The position numbers and the translations under genes were made by a program. The notes under the pieces are model-generated. The model was not told where the DNA came from. It ran no database searches and was given only the letters and a program-made list of their open reading frames with translations. Positions 26,178 through 34,730 of a stretch of DNA of 64,000 bases are shown piece by piece. Each line of letters begins with the position of its first letter. The stretch's first letter is position 1. This stretch comes from Microbacterium sp. 11MF (GTDB taxonomy: Bacteria > Actinomycetota > Actinomycetes > Actinomycetales > Microbacteriaceae), in assembly GCF_000383475.1 (NCBI RefSeq), contig NZ_KB911459.1, forward strand, positions 634,467 to 698,466, written 5' to 3'.

Positions 26178-28061
26178 ATGAGCATGGGCGGACCCGGAGG
26201 CGGTCGCGGCGGGTTCCGCGCTGTCGACGAGGCGGCGCAGCGAGAGCGCAACGCGTCGGCTCCCCGCATCCCGGATCTCGGTCGACGCGTGGTCGCCCTC
26301 TTCCGTCCCTACCGTCGCCGGTTGGTCGTCACGGCGATCCTCGTGGTCCTCGGTGCGGCGGTCGGGGTGATCCCGCCGCTGCTCGTCCAGCGCATCTTCG
26401 ACGACGCGCTCTTCCCCGTCGACGGGTCCGCGCCGCAGCTTGGGCTCCTGGGCGTCCTCGTCCTCTCGATGATCGGGCTGTTCGTCCTCGGCGCGGCGCT
26501 CGGGATCGCGCAGACCTGGCTCACCTCGACCGTCGGCAACCAGGTGACGGGAGACCTGCGGGTGCGCATGTTCGCCCACCTGCAGGCGATGGACCTCGGC
26601 TTCTTCACACGGACGAAGACGGGCGTCATCCAGTCGCGGCTGCAGAACGACGTGGGCGGGGTGTCCGGCGTCCTCACCAACACGGTCACGAGCATCCTCG
26701 GCAACACGGTCACGGTGATCTCCGCGCTCGTCGCGATGCTCCTCATCGACGTCCGGCTGACCCTCATCGCCGTCGTCATGATGCCCGTGCTGATCCTCGT
26801 GCAGCGACGCGTCGGGCAGGTGCGCGCCCGCATCGCCGGACAGACGCAGGAGTCCCTGTCGGAGCTCAGCGCCATCACGCAGGAGACCCTGAGCGTCTCC
26901 GGCATCCTGCTGTCGAAGTCCTTCAACCGCCAGCGGGCCGAGTCCGACCGCTACGCCGCCGAGAACCGCACGCAGATCGGACTGCAGGTGCGGCAGGCGA
27001 TGAGCGGGCAGGGCTTCTTCGCCGTCGTGCAGATCATCATGTCGTCGGTCCCGGCGATCATCTACCTCGTCGCGGGCTTCTTCATCACGGGGGACGCCGT
27101 GCCCATCACCGCGGGCGCGGTCGTCGCCTTCACGACGGTGCAGGCGCGCCTGCTCATGCCGCTCATGGGGCTCATGCGCGTCGCGCTGGACGTGCAGACC
27201 TCGCGCGCGCTGTTCGCCCGCATCTTCGAGTACCTCGACCTGCGGCCGGCGATCGCCGACACCGCGGCCGCGGTCGACGTCGCGGACGCCCCCGGTCCGG
27301 TCGGCCGGATCGAGTTCCGGGGCGTCTCGTTCCGGTATCCGGATGCCGGGCCCGACAGCCCGGCAACGCTCGACGGCGTGTCCTTCGTCGCCGATCCGGG
27401 GCAGCACGTCGCGTTCGTGGGGCCGTCCGGTGCCGGCAAGACGACGATCCTGTACCTGGCGCCGCGGCTCTACGAGCCCACCGCGGGGACGGTCCTGTTC
27501 GCCGGCGCCGACCTGCGCTCGCTCGCACAGGCGTCGGTGATCGACCGCATCGGGATCGTGTCGCAGGAGACCTACCTCTTCCATGCGACGATCCGCGACA
27601 ACCTGCGGTACGCGAGGCCTGACGCCACGGATGCCGAGATCGAGGCGGCGTGCATCGCCGCCAACATCCACCACGTCATCGCCGGCTTCGAGGACGGGTA
27701 CGACACCGTCGTGGGCGAGCGCGGATACCGCCTGTCGGGCGGCGAGAAGCAGCGGATCGCGATCGCCCGCGTGCTGCTGAAGGACCCGCCGGTGCTGCTG
27801 CTCGACGAGGCGACCTCCGCGCTCGACACCGTCTCGGAGCGGGTCGTCCAAGAGGCGATCGACGAAGCGGCGCGGGGCCGGACGACACTGTCGATCGCGC
27901 ATCGACTGTCCACCGTGATCGCCGCCGACGTCATCCACGTCGTCGAGGCGGGGCGCATCGTCGAATCCGGTACCCACGCCGAGCTGCTGGCCGCCGGCGG
28001 TCTCTACGCAGAGCTGGCCGCGCAGCAGGTCGCCGCGGGCAGGATCGAAGGCGCGGGCTAG
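26178..28061 (+). CDS. ABC exporter, fused permease-ATPase
   Basis: 627 residues. An exporter-type transmembrane domain (about 45-345, six helices) is followed by an ATPase domain with Walker A GPSGAGKTT, Q-loop VSQETYLF, signature LSGGEKQRIAIA, Walker B VLLLDEATSALD and H-loop IAHRLST. A single half-transporter gene, so probably a homodimer. Multidrug or lipid export is likely but unproven. The Gly-rich N-terminus (SMGGPGGGRGGFRAVDEA) is family-typical in actinobacteria. ATG exactly 6 nt after TAGGGT (26166-26171): leaderless. Confidence 0.93.
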   Translation: MSMGGPGGGRGGFRAVDEAAQRERNASAPRIPDLGRRVVALFRPYRRRLVVTAILVVLGAAVGVIPPLLVQRIFDDALFPVDGSAPQLGLLGVLVLSMIGLFVLGAALGIAQTWLTSTVGNQVTGDLRVRMFAHLQAMDLGFFTRTKTGVIQSRLQNDVGGVSGVLTNTVTSILGNTVTVISALVAMLLIDVRLTLIAVVMMPVLILVQRRVGQVRARIAGQTQESLSELSAITQETLSVSGILLSKSFNRQRAESDRYAAENRTQIGLQVRQAMSGQGFFAVVQIIMSSVPAIIYLVAGFFITGDAVPITAGAVVAFTTVQARLLMPLMGLMRVALDVQTSRALFARIFEYLDLRPAIADTAAAVDVADAPGPVGRIEFRGVSFRYPDAGPDSPATLDGVSFVADPGQHVAFVGPSGAGKTTILYLAPRLYEPTAGTVLFAGADLRSLAQASVIDRIGIVSQETYLFHATIRDNLRYARPDATDAEIEAACIAANIHHVIAGFEDGYDTVVGERGYRLSGGEKQRIAIARVLLKDPPVLLLDEATSALDTVSERVVQEAIDEAARGRTTLSIAHRLSTVIAADVIHVVEAGRIVESGTHAELLAAGGLYAELAAQQVAAGRIEGAG

Positions 28062-28068
28062 AGCGCGC

Positions 28069-29034
28069 TCACCACCCGCTCGCGGCGGTCACGAGCGGAG
28101 CGGATGCCTCGTCGAGCGTCACGCCCTCGCGCGCGGCGCGATCGGCGAGATCGCGAGTGAAGGCGCCGAGCAGCTGCCGGTACGCGTCGTCGGGGTGATG
28201 CTCGGCGACCCGGACGAGGCCCGGGACGTCCATGTCGAGGATGAGGCGGACGCGAGCGCGAGCGGCGCCCGGGTGGCCGGCGGTGTCGAGGACGTCGATC
28301 CCGCCGCGCATCCCGTCGAGGTAGTCCCGCAGCACCGACACGGCGTGACGGCGCTGCGTGATCGAGGTGCCGTCGGCGCGCTCGCGCCAATGGACGACGA
28401 CGTCGGGGATCACGTCGATCGCTGAGGCGGCGACGTACATCTGCTGCGCGACCACCTGGTCCTCGTAGGCGCGCTCCTCGGTGAAGCGGAGTCCCGCGCG
28501 ACGCCAGAGGTCGGTGCGGCTCACCTTCGACCAGGCGACGATGTTCCCCGACACGTCGGGGTGGTCTGCGAGGGTCGTGCGTCGCCGGCCGGGGGAGGTG
28601 GATGCTGCGACCCACGGCTGGACGACACCGGGGGAGTAGTAACCGGCGGCATCCGCGCGCAACCGCACGTAGGCGCCGACGGCGATGTCGCTGCTGGAGT
28701 CCTCGAGGCTGCCGACGAGCAGGTCCAGCGCCCCGGGGGTCATGACGTCGTCGGCGTCGAAGAACCCGACGTAGGGGGTGTCGACGAGCGCGAGCGCCTC
28801 GTTGCGCGAGGCGCCGAGTCCCTGCGCGACCTCGTGGCGCACGAGCGTGAAGCGCGGGTCGTCGGCGGCGGTGGCGGCGAAGATCTCCGCCGTCGCGTCG
28901 CGGGAGGCATCGTCGACGAGGAGGGCGCGGAAATCCGTACGCGTCTGTGCGCGCAGGGAGGCGAGGGCTTCCTCGGCGAACGCGCCGACGTCGCGTCCGG
29001 GCACGATCACGGTGACGGTCGGGGTGCTCATCAT
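28069..29034 (-). CDS. Family 2 glycosyltransferase
   Basis: 321 residues. GT-A fold start VTVIVPGRDVGAFAEEALASL, then LLVDDASRDAT and the metal-binding FFDADDVMTP (DxD). GAYVRLR and YEDQVVAQQMY follow in the acceptor half. It probably transfers a sugar from an NDP donor to a wall or exopolysaccharide acceptor; no membrane helix. It overlaps the desulfurase stop by 4 bp, so it is the last gene of the NAD operon, a surprising place for it. Convergent with the ABC exporter, 7 bp apart. Confidence 0.87.
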   Translation of the reverse strand: MMSTPTVTVIVPGRDVGAFAEEALASLRAQTRTDFRALLVDDASRDATAEIFAATAADDPRFTLVRHEVAQGLGASRNEALALVDTPYVGFFDADDVMTPGALDLLVGSLEDSSSDIAVGAYVRLRADAAGYYSPGVVQPWVAASTSPGRRRTTLADHPDVSGNIVAWSKVSRTDLWRRAGLRFTEERAYEDQVVAQQMYVAASAIDVIPDVVVHWRERADGTSITQRRHAVSVLRDYLDGMRGGIDVLDTAGHPGAARARVRLILDMDVPGLVRVAEHHPDDAYRQLLGAFTRDLADRAAREGVTLDEASAPLVTAASGW

Positions 29035-30170
29035 CGCGATCGTACCGCCGCGATCGATGCGGCGATCGCGTCGGCGAGGGGCCCCGGATCGATCTCGGCG
29101 CGGTGCCCGAAGCTGAACCGGACCGACGCCTGCGCGACCTCGGGAGCGACGCCGAGAGCGAGGAGGACGTGCGACGGCTCGTCGCTGCCGGCCGCGCACG
29201 CGGATCCGCTCGAAGAGACGACACCGCGACGCTCGAGCTCGAGGAGGACCGCCTCTCCGCTGACCCCGGCGAAGGTGAAGCTGGCCGTCCCGGGGAGCCG
29301 GCGCGACGGATGCCCCGTGAGACGGGCCTCGGGGACGAGGGCGAGCACGCGCTCGGTGACAGCCTGTCGGAGCGCCGAGACCCGCTCCGACGACGTTCCG
29401 CGTTCCCGTTCGGCGAGCTCGAGGGCGACCGCCAGTCCCACGGCGCCCGCGACGTTCTGCGTGCCGCTGCGGCGATCGCGCTCCTGGCCGCCCCCGTGGA
29501 GGAGCGGTTCCAGGGGGATGCGGCCGCGGATCGCGAGTGCTCCGATGCCCTGCGGTGCGCCGATCTTGTGGCCGGCGATCGACAGGGCGTCGGCGCCGGT
29601 TCCCGCGAGGGGGAGCCAACCGGCGGCCTGAACGGCGTCGAGGTGGAAGGGGACGTGTGCGTTCGCCGTGACGGCGGCGAGGCCGGCGGCATCCTGCACC
29701 GTCCCGATCTCGTTGTTCGCGTAGCCGAGCGACACGAGCGCCGTGTCGTCGCGCAGCGCGTCGGCGAGGACCTCGGGGGAGACGAGGCCGTCCGCATCGA
29801 CCGGGAGTCGCGTGACCGCCGTGCCGTGGACCCGTTCGAGGTAGTCGACGGAGGCGAGGATCGATTCGTGCTCCACAGCGCTCGTCACGACGTGCCCGGC
29901 GCGACCGTGACGGAGGAGTCCCGCGAGGACGACACCCTTGATCGCGAGGTTGTTCGCCTCCGTCGCGCCCGAGGTGAAGATCACATCGCCCGGTCGCATC
30001 CCGAGGACGGACGCGACGCGACGTCGCGCATCGGCGAGGACGGCGGCGGCGTCCTCGCCGACCGTGTGGTGGCTCGACGGGTTGCCGTAGCGCTCGCCGA
30101 GGAAGGGCAGCATCGCCTCCCGCACCTCGGGACGGACGGGGCCCGTCGCCGCGTGATCGAGGTAGAGCAC
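29031..30170 (-). CDS. NifS-like cysteine desulfurase / class V aminotransferase
   Basis: 379 residues, PLP-dependent. The Schiff-base Lys is in ALSIAGHKIGAPQG; the persulfide Cys is in SSGSACAAGSDEPSHVL. HTVGEDAAAVLADARRRVA and FTSGATEANNLAIKG are class V hallmarks. Next to nadA, it probably builds or repairs the [4Fe-4S] cluster of quinolinate synthase, the role shown for NifS in the nad cluster of Bacillus. GTG start one base after the nadC stop. Confidence 0.9.
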   Translation of the reverse strand: MLYLDHAATGPVRPEVREAMLPFLGERYGNPSSHHTVGEDAAAVLADARRRVASVLGMRPGDVIFTSGATEANNLAIKGVVLAGLLRHGRAGHVVTSAVEHESILASVDYLERVHGTAVTRLPVDADGLVSPEVLADALRDDTALVSLGYANNEIGTVQDAAGLAAVTANAHVPFHLDAVQAAGWLPLAGTGADALSIAGHKIGAPQGIGALAIRGRIPLEPLLHGGGQERDRRSGTQNVAGAVGLAVALELAERERGTSSERVSALRQAVTERVLALVPEARLTGHPSRRLPGTASFTFAGVSGEAVLLELERRGVVSSSGSACAAGSDEPSHVLLALGVAPEVAQASVRFSFGHRAEIDPGPLADAIAASIAAVRSR

Positions 30171-30171
30171 C

Positions 30172-31032
30172 TCAGGCCTCGTCGATGCGGACGTCGAGTC
30201 CCAGGTCGAGAGCCCGCGCGGAATGTGTCAGCGCACCGACCGAGATGACGTCGACCCCGGTCTCGGCGATCGCACGTACGGTGTCGAGCGTGACCCCGCC
30301 GGACGCCTCGACGGTGGCCCGCCCCGCCACCTGGAGGACTCCCGTCCGGAGGCCCTCGAGCGTGAAGTTGTCGAGCATGATCGTGCCGATGCCGGCGGCG
30401 AGCACCGCCTCGATCTGGTCGAGACGGTCGACCTCGACCTCGATGTGGGCGGTGTGGGGCAGGCGGGTCTTGGCGTCGAGGATCGCCTCGGTGACCGACA
30501 GCCCCGAGCGGGTGAGGACGGCGAGGTGGTTGTCCTTGGCCATCACGGCGTCCGACAGCGAATGGCGGTGGTTGGCGCCGCCGCCGCTGCGGACCGCGTG
30601 GCGTTCGAAGGCGCGCAGGCCCGGTGTCGTCTTCCGGGTGTCGGCGATGCGCACGCCCGTCCCGGCCACCGCGTCCGCATAGGCGGCGGTCACGGTCGCG
30701 ATGCCCGACATGCGCTGGACGAAGTTCAGGCCGATCCGCTCCGCGGTCAGGATCGCGCGGGCGGGGCCGGTCACGACCGCGAGGACGTCGCCCCGCGCGA
30801 AGCGGGCGCCGTCCGTCACACGCACGTCCACCTCGACCCGGTCGTCCGTGAGGGTGAACGCGGCGGAGAAGACGGCGCCCCCGCTGAACACGCCGGCTTC
30901 GCGCGCGACGAGTTCGGCCGTCGCGGTGGCGGATGCCGGAATCAGCGCCTCGCTCGTGATGTCACCCCACGGGGCGTCCTCGAGGAGGGCTGCGCGGACG
31001 GTGGTCTCGATGACGGCGGGTGAGAGCATCAC
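30172..31032 (-). CDS. nadC: Nicotinate-nucleotide diphosphorylase (carboxylating)
   Basis: 286 residues. Converts quinolinate and PRPP to nicotinate mononucleotide, CO2 and PPi. Signatures: EDAPWGDITSEAL, RMSGIATVTAAY, ADTRKTTPGLRAFE, VRSGGGANHRHSLSDAVMAKDNH (as two motifs) and IEVEVDRLDQ. The start overlaps the nadB stop by 4 bp. Length is normal. Confidence 0.97.
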   Translation of the reverse strand: MMLSPAVIETTVRAALLEDAPWGDITSEALIPASATATAELVAREAGVFSGGAVFSAAFTLTDDRVEVDVRVTDGARFARGDVLAVVTGPARAILTAERIGLNFVQRMSGIATVTAAYADAVAGTGVRIADTRKTTPGLRAFERHAVRSGGGANHRHSLSDAVMAKDNHLAVLTRSGLSVTEAILDAKTRLPHTAHIEVEVDRLDQIEAVLAAGIGTIMLDNFTLEGLRTGVLQVAGRATVEASGGVTLDTVRAIAETGVDVISVGALTHSARALDLGLDVRIDEA

Positions 31033-32561
31033 GCAGCCCCTTCCAGGTCGGGTCGGACGCGCGCATCGGCGGAGGCCGGGTCGTCCGTGCGCTGGTGGGA
31101 ACCCACCGAGCCGGTCCGCGCGAGCGCGGCGGCGACCATGAGCTCCGCGACGAGCAGGAGGTTGGCGTCCTCGTGCTCCGCCAGGGACACCGGCGGGGTG
31201 GCGGAGGTGCGCCAGGCCGCGAGGGTGCGGGCCGCGCGGCGGAGGCCGTCGCCGTCACGCGTCACCCCGGCATCCGCCCACATGAGCTCCTGCAGCGCGC
31301 GCCGGGTGAAGGGCGGGTGCGGGATGCCGTCGGGTGCCGACACGACGACGGCGGGGGTGCCGGCGGGCACCGGCCACGCCGCGCCCTCCGTGGCCGCGGC
31401 ATCGCCGGCGCGGGCGCCGAACACGGCGCCTTCGAGGAGGGAGTTCGAGGCGAGACGGTTCGCCCCGTGGACGCCGGTCCGCGCGACCTCTCCGACCGCG
31501 TACAGGCCCGGGACGTCGGTGCGGCCGTCGAGGTCGGTGACCACGCCGCCCATCAGGTAGTGCGCGGCCGGCGTCACGGGGATCGGCTCGCGCGCCCAGT
31601 CGAGCCCGCGCGAGCGGACGGCGGCGTCGATGGTCGGGAACCGGGCGGCGAGGAACCGTGATCGCTCGTCGGGGTCGGAGCTGTGCACCGCGGTGGTGTC
31701 GAGGAGGACGGGACGCCCGCCCTGGCGCGCCATCGCGGCGGTGATCGCACGGGCGACGACGTCGCGGGGCGCCAGCTCGCCTTCCGGGTGGGCGTCGAGG
31801 GCGAACCTGCGTCCGCTCTCGTCGCGGAGGACAGCGCCCTCGCCGCGCACGGCCTCCGAGACGAGGAAAGCGTCGCCCGTGGCGAGCACCGTGGGGTGGA
31901 ACTGCACGAACTCGAGATCTCGGACGGCAGCGCCCGCCCGGGCGGCGAGGGCGATCCCGTCACCGGTCGCCACGGCGGGGTTGGTGGAGTGGGCGAACAG
32001 CCGGCCTGCGCCACCGGTCGCGAGGATCACGGCGTCCGCCTCGATGCGCCCGCCGCCCAGGGTCTCCACACCGGCGACGCGACCCTCCCGGCGAACCAGG
32101 TCGGTCACGTACGTGTGCTCGAGGACGCGGATACCGCTCCGGCGGATCTGCTCGACGAGGGCGCGCTCGATCTCCGCACCGGTCGCGTCGCCCCCGGCGT
32201 GCAGGATGCGGGGGGACGAGTGCGCTCCCTCGAGGCCCGCGCGGAGCGTCCCGTCGGCGTCCCGGTCGAACCGGACGCCGGCCGCGATGAGGTCCCGGAT
32301 GCGATCGGGGCCCTCCGTGACCAGGACGTCGACGGCGCCCGGATCGGCGAGTCCCGCTCCGGCGACGAGGGTGTCGCGCGCGTGGTCGATCGGCCGGTCG
32401 TCGGGGGAGAGCGCGCCCGCGATGCCGCCCTGCGCGTACCGTGTGTTGGCTTCGGCGAGCTCGCTCTTGGTGACGATCGTGACCGTCGAGCCACCGGCAT
32501 CCGCGTGGAGTGCGGCGGTCAACCCGGCGATGCCCGAGCCGACCACGACGACGGTGGTCAC
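31029..32561 (-). CDS. nadB: L-aspartate oxidase
   Basis: 510 residues. A flavoprotein that oxidises L-aspartate to iminoaspartate for quinolinate synthesis. FAD-binding VVGSGIAGLTAALHA at the N-terminus, RYAQGGIAGAL, EFVQFHPT and HGANRLASNSLLEG. A C-terminal helical domain ends with TDDPASADARVRPDLEGAA. GTG 32561 overlaps the nadA stop by 4 bp, so all nad genes are translationally coupled. Confidence 0.96.
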   Translation of the reverse strand: MTTVVVVGSGIAGLTAALHADAGGSTVTIVTKSELAEANTRYAQGGIAGALSPDDRPIDHARDTLVAGAGLADPGAVDVLVTEGPDRIRDLIAAGVRFDRDADGTLRAGLEGAHSSPRILHAGGDATGAEIERALVEQIRRSGIRVLEHTYVTDLVRREGRVAGVETLGGGRIEADAVILATGGAGRLFAHSTNPAVATGDGIALAARAGAAVRDLEFVQFHPTVLATGDAFLVSEAVRGEGAVLRDESGRRFALDAHPEGELAPRDVVARAITAAMARQGGRPVLLDTTAVHSSDPDERSRFLAARFPTIDAAVRSRGLDWAREPIPVTPAAHYLMGGVVTDLDGRTDVPGLYAVGEVARTGVHGANRLASNSLLEGAVFGARAGDAAATEGAAWPVPAGTPAVVVSAPDGIPHPPFTRRALQELMWADAGVTRDGDGLRRAARTLAAWRTSATPPVSLAEHEDANLLLVAELMVAAALARTGSVGSHQRTDDPASADARVRPDLEGAA

Positions 32562-33886
32562 GGCTTGGCCGCCAGCATCCGCTCGAGGGCGACGCGCGCC
32601 GGCTGGGCGACATCGGCCGGCACGGTGATCCGGTTGCGGACCTCACCGGCGACGAGCCCCTCGAGGATCCAGGCGAGGTAGCCCGGGTGGATCCGGTACA
32701 TCGTCGAGCACGGGCAGACGACCGGGTCGAGGCAGAAGATCTCGTGCTGCGGGAACTGCGCCGCCAAGCGTTGGACGAGGTTGATCTCGGTGCCGATCGC
32801 GAACGTTGTGGGCTCGGTGGCGGCGGCGATGGCCTTGCGGATGTAGTCCGTCGATCCCGCTTCGTCCGCCGCGTCCACGACGTCCATCGGGCACTCGGGG
32901 TGCACGATCACCCGGACGCCGGGGTGCTCCGCCCGCGCGGCGGCGATCTGGTCGACCGTGAACCGGCGGTGGACCGAGCAGAAGCCGTGCCAGAGGATGA
33001 CCCGGGCGTCGGCGAGCTCCGCCTCGCTCGATCCGCCGAGCGCTTTCCGCGGATTCCACATCGGCATCTGCTCGAGGGGGACGCCCATGGCCTTCGCCGT
33101 GTTGCGGCCGAGGTGCTGGTCGGGGAAGAAGAGCACGCGACGTCCACGGGCGAACGCCCACTCGAGGACCGTCCGCGCGTTGGACGAGGTGCAGACGATC
33201 CCGCCGTGTCGGCCCACGAAGCCCTTGATCGCGGCGGAGGAGTTCATGTACGTCACGGGGATGACGGGGAGCAGCCCCTCGGCATCCGGAGCGTCCATGT
33301 CGCCGTAGACGTCGGAGAGCTGCTCCCAGCACTCCTCGACCTGGTCGATGTCGGCCATGTCGGCCATCGAGCACCCGGCGGCGAGATTGGGGAGGATGAC
33401 GGCCTGCTCGGGGCGGGAGAGGAGGTCGGCGGTCTCGGCCATGAAGTGCACACCGCAGAAGACGATCGCCTCGGCGTCGGGGTGCTCGAGGGCGGCGTTG
33501 GCGAGCTGGAAGCTGTCGCCGACGTAGTCCGCGTGGGTGACGACCTCCTCGCGCTGGTAGAAGTGGCCCAGCACGACGACGCGCTCGCCGAGGGTGTGCT
33601 TCGCGGCGACGATGCGGGCCGCGAGCTCGGCCTCATCCGCCTCGCGGTACTCGGCCGGGAGCTGCCCCTGTCGCGGAGCACCGGTCGGGATGACGTCGCC
33701 CATCGACGAGCCGGGTCCGTAACCGGGGCGGGTGTCGAAGGTCCACGGGCCGGCCGCGAGGTCGGTGTTGCAGGTCTCGGCGGTGGTCTCGCCGGCGACG
33801 ATCGCCTGGATCTCGTGATCGACGCTGGGATCGATCGGTCGGGTATCGATCGGTCGCGGCTGCAGGGTGACGGGGGTTGCGCTCAT
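32558..33886 (-). CDS. nadA: Quinolinate synthase A
   Basis: 442 residues. Condenses iminoaspartate with dihydroxyacetone phosphate using a [4Fe-4S] cluster. Cluster Cys lie in FCGVHFMAE, CTSSNA and CLDPVVCPCSTMY. LGHFYQREEV and HPECPMDVV are also present. The N-terminus is about 70-100 residues longer than short NadA forms, as is common in actinobacteria. It starts 15 bp after the nrtR stop. The start codon lacks a strong ribosome site, so coupling to nrtR translation is possible. Confidence 0.95.
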   Translation of the reverse strand: MSATPVTLQPRPIDTRPIDPSVDHEIQAIVAGETTAETCNTDLAAGPWTFDTRPGYGPGSSMGDVIPTGAPRQGQLPAEYREADEAELAARIVAAKHTLGERVVVLGHFYQREEVVTHADYVGDSFQLANAALEHPDAEAIVFCGVHFMAETADLLSRPEQAVILPNLAAGCSMADMADIDQVEECWEQLSDVYGDMDAPDAEGLLPVIPVTYMNSSAAIKGFVGRHGGIVCTSSNARTVLEWAFARGRRVLFFPDQHLGRNTAKAMGVPLEQMPMWNPRKALGGSSEAELADARVILWHGFCSVHRRFTVDQIAAARAEHPGVRVIVHPECPMDVVDAADEAGSTDYIRKAIAAATEPTTFAIGTEINLVQRLAAQFPQHEIFCLDPVVCPCSTMYRIHPGYLAWILEGLVAGEVRNRITVPADVAQPARVALERMLAAKP

Positions 33887-33901
33887 GTCGGTTCGGGTCC
33901 T

Positions 33902-34579
33902 TCACTGCGGGAGCGGGCCGCGGTCGGCCAACTCGACGTCCTGGTTGTAGCGGTAGAGGCGGGCGGGCCGGTGGCTTCCGGTGCGGAAGTCGTCGGTGGG
34001 GATGAGGGTGTCGGATCCCTCCACCTGGCGGCGGAAGTTGGCGGGGTCGAGGCGCCTGCCGAGGATCGCCTCGTACACGTCGCGCAGCTCGGCGAGGGTG
34101 AAGCGGTCCGGGAGGAAGCCGTGGGCGATGCGGCTGTAGCCGACCTTGTTGCGCAGTCGCCACAGGGCGTAGTCGACGATGTGGTTGTGATCGAAGGCGA
34201 GCGCGGGGAGGGCCGTCGCATCGAACCAGGCGACATTGTGCTGTTCCGTCGCTTCGGTGACGTCCTCGCGCACGAGCGCCCAGTACACGATGGAGACGAC
34301 CCGACCGGGGGAGCGGCCGAGGTCGCCGAACGCGTAGAGCTGTTCGAGATAGCTCGGTGAGAGCCCGGTCGTCTCTGCGAGGGTGCGGGATGCCGTGGCC
34401 TCGAGGTTCTCCGCGGGGTCCACCCACCCGCCGGGCAGAGCCCACTGACCCTCGTGCGGGTCGCGCGTCCGGCGCACGAGCGGCAGCTCGATGCGGGCGT
34501 CGTCGGCCTCGCGGCGCAGGCGGAAGATGACCGTCGACACGGCGACGCCGATGGAAGCGGGGGGAGTTGTTCTTGTCAT
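33902..34579 (-). CDS. nrtR: NrtR-like Nudix transcriptional regulator of NAD synthesis
   Basis: 225 residues from ATG 34579. The N-terminal Nudix domain has a degenerate box: GWVDPAE and R65 are kept, but the expected REUxEE core reads RTLAET, losing two of three metal-binding Glu. That fits a ligand-sensing rather than hydrolytic domain. The C-terminal winged helix (about 140-225) includes FTLAELRDVYEAILGRRLDPANF, typical of NrtR, which represses NAD genes and senses ADP-ribose or NAD metabolites in characterised species. First gene of the nad operon and directly beside a 34-bp palindrome, so autoregulation is likely. Confidence 0.87.
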   Translation of the reverse strand: MTRTTPPASIGVAVSTVIFRLRREADDARIELPLVRRTRDPHEGQWALPGGWVDPAENLEATASRTLAETTGLSPSYLEQLYAFGDLGRSPGRVVSIVYWALVREDVTEATEQHNVAWFDATALPALAFDHNHIVDYALWRLRNKVGYSRIAHGFLPDRFTLAELRDVYEAILGRRLDPANFRRQVEGSDTLIPTDDFRTGSHRPARLYRYNQDVELADRGPLPQ

Positions 34580-34580
34580 G

Positions 34581-34614
34581 GTGACCTTAAGTACGGGACC
34601 GATCTTAAGGTCAC
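34581..34614. promoter_or_regulatory. Large palindrome, candidate NrtR operator
   Basis: GTGACCTTAAG (34581-34591) and CTTAAGGTCAC (34604-34614) form perfect 11-bp inverted arms around 12 bp. It starts one base upstream of the nrtR ATG, so binding would block leftward transcription of nrtR-nadABC. It also faces the divergent MarP gene. Confidence 0.7.
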
Positions 34615-34617
34615 TTC

Positions 34618-34652
34618 GACACGAACCGCAACATGGACGATGACACGAACCG
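34618..34652 (+). repeat. Direct repeat GACACGAACCG
   Basis: GACACGAACCG at 34618-34628 and again at 34642-34652, a 24-bp period. It lies between the NrtR palindrome and a TACGCT hexamer (34674-34679), the likely -10 of the MarP gene. Possible activator or repressor site for that gene. Confidence 0.4.
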
Positions 34653-34730
34653 ATTTCCCAGCAGCCGCGTCCTACGCTGATCACGAGTGACCGCCGGCTC
34701 TCCCGGGCGGACTCGTCAAGGGAGGCCGCC

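Noticed and set aside
26043..27977. Long upstream extension of the MFS exporter frame
   Set aside because: The extension is antisense to the ABC exporter, lacks protein features, and a GTG with a good ribosome site gives the normal exporter length.
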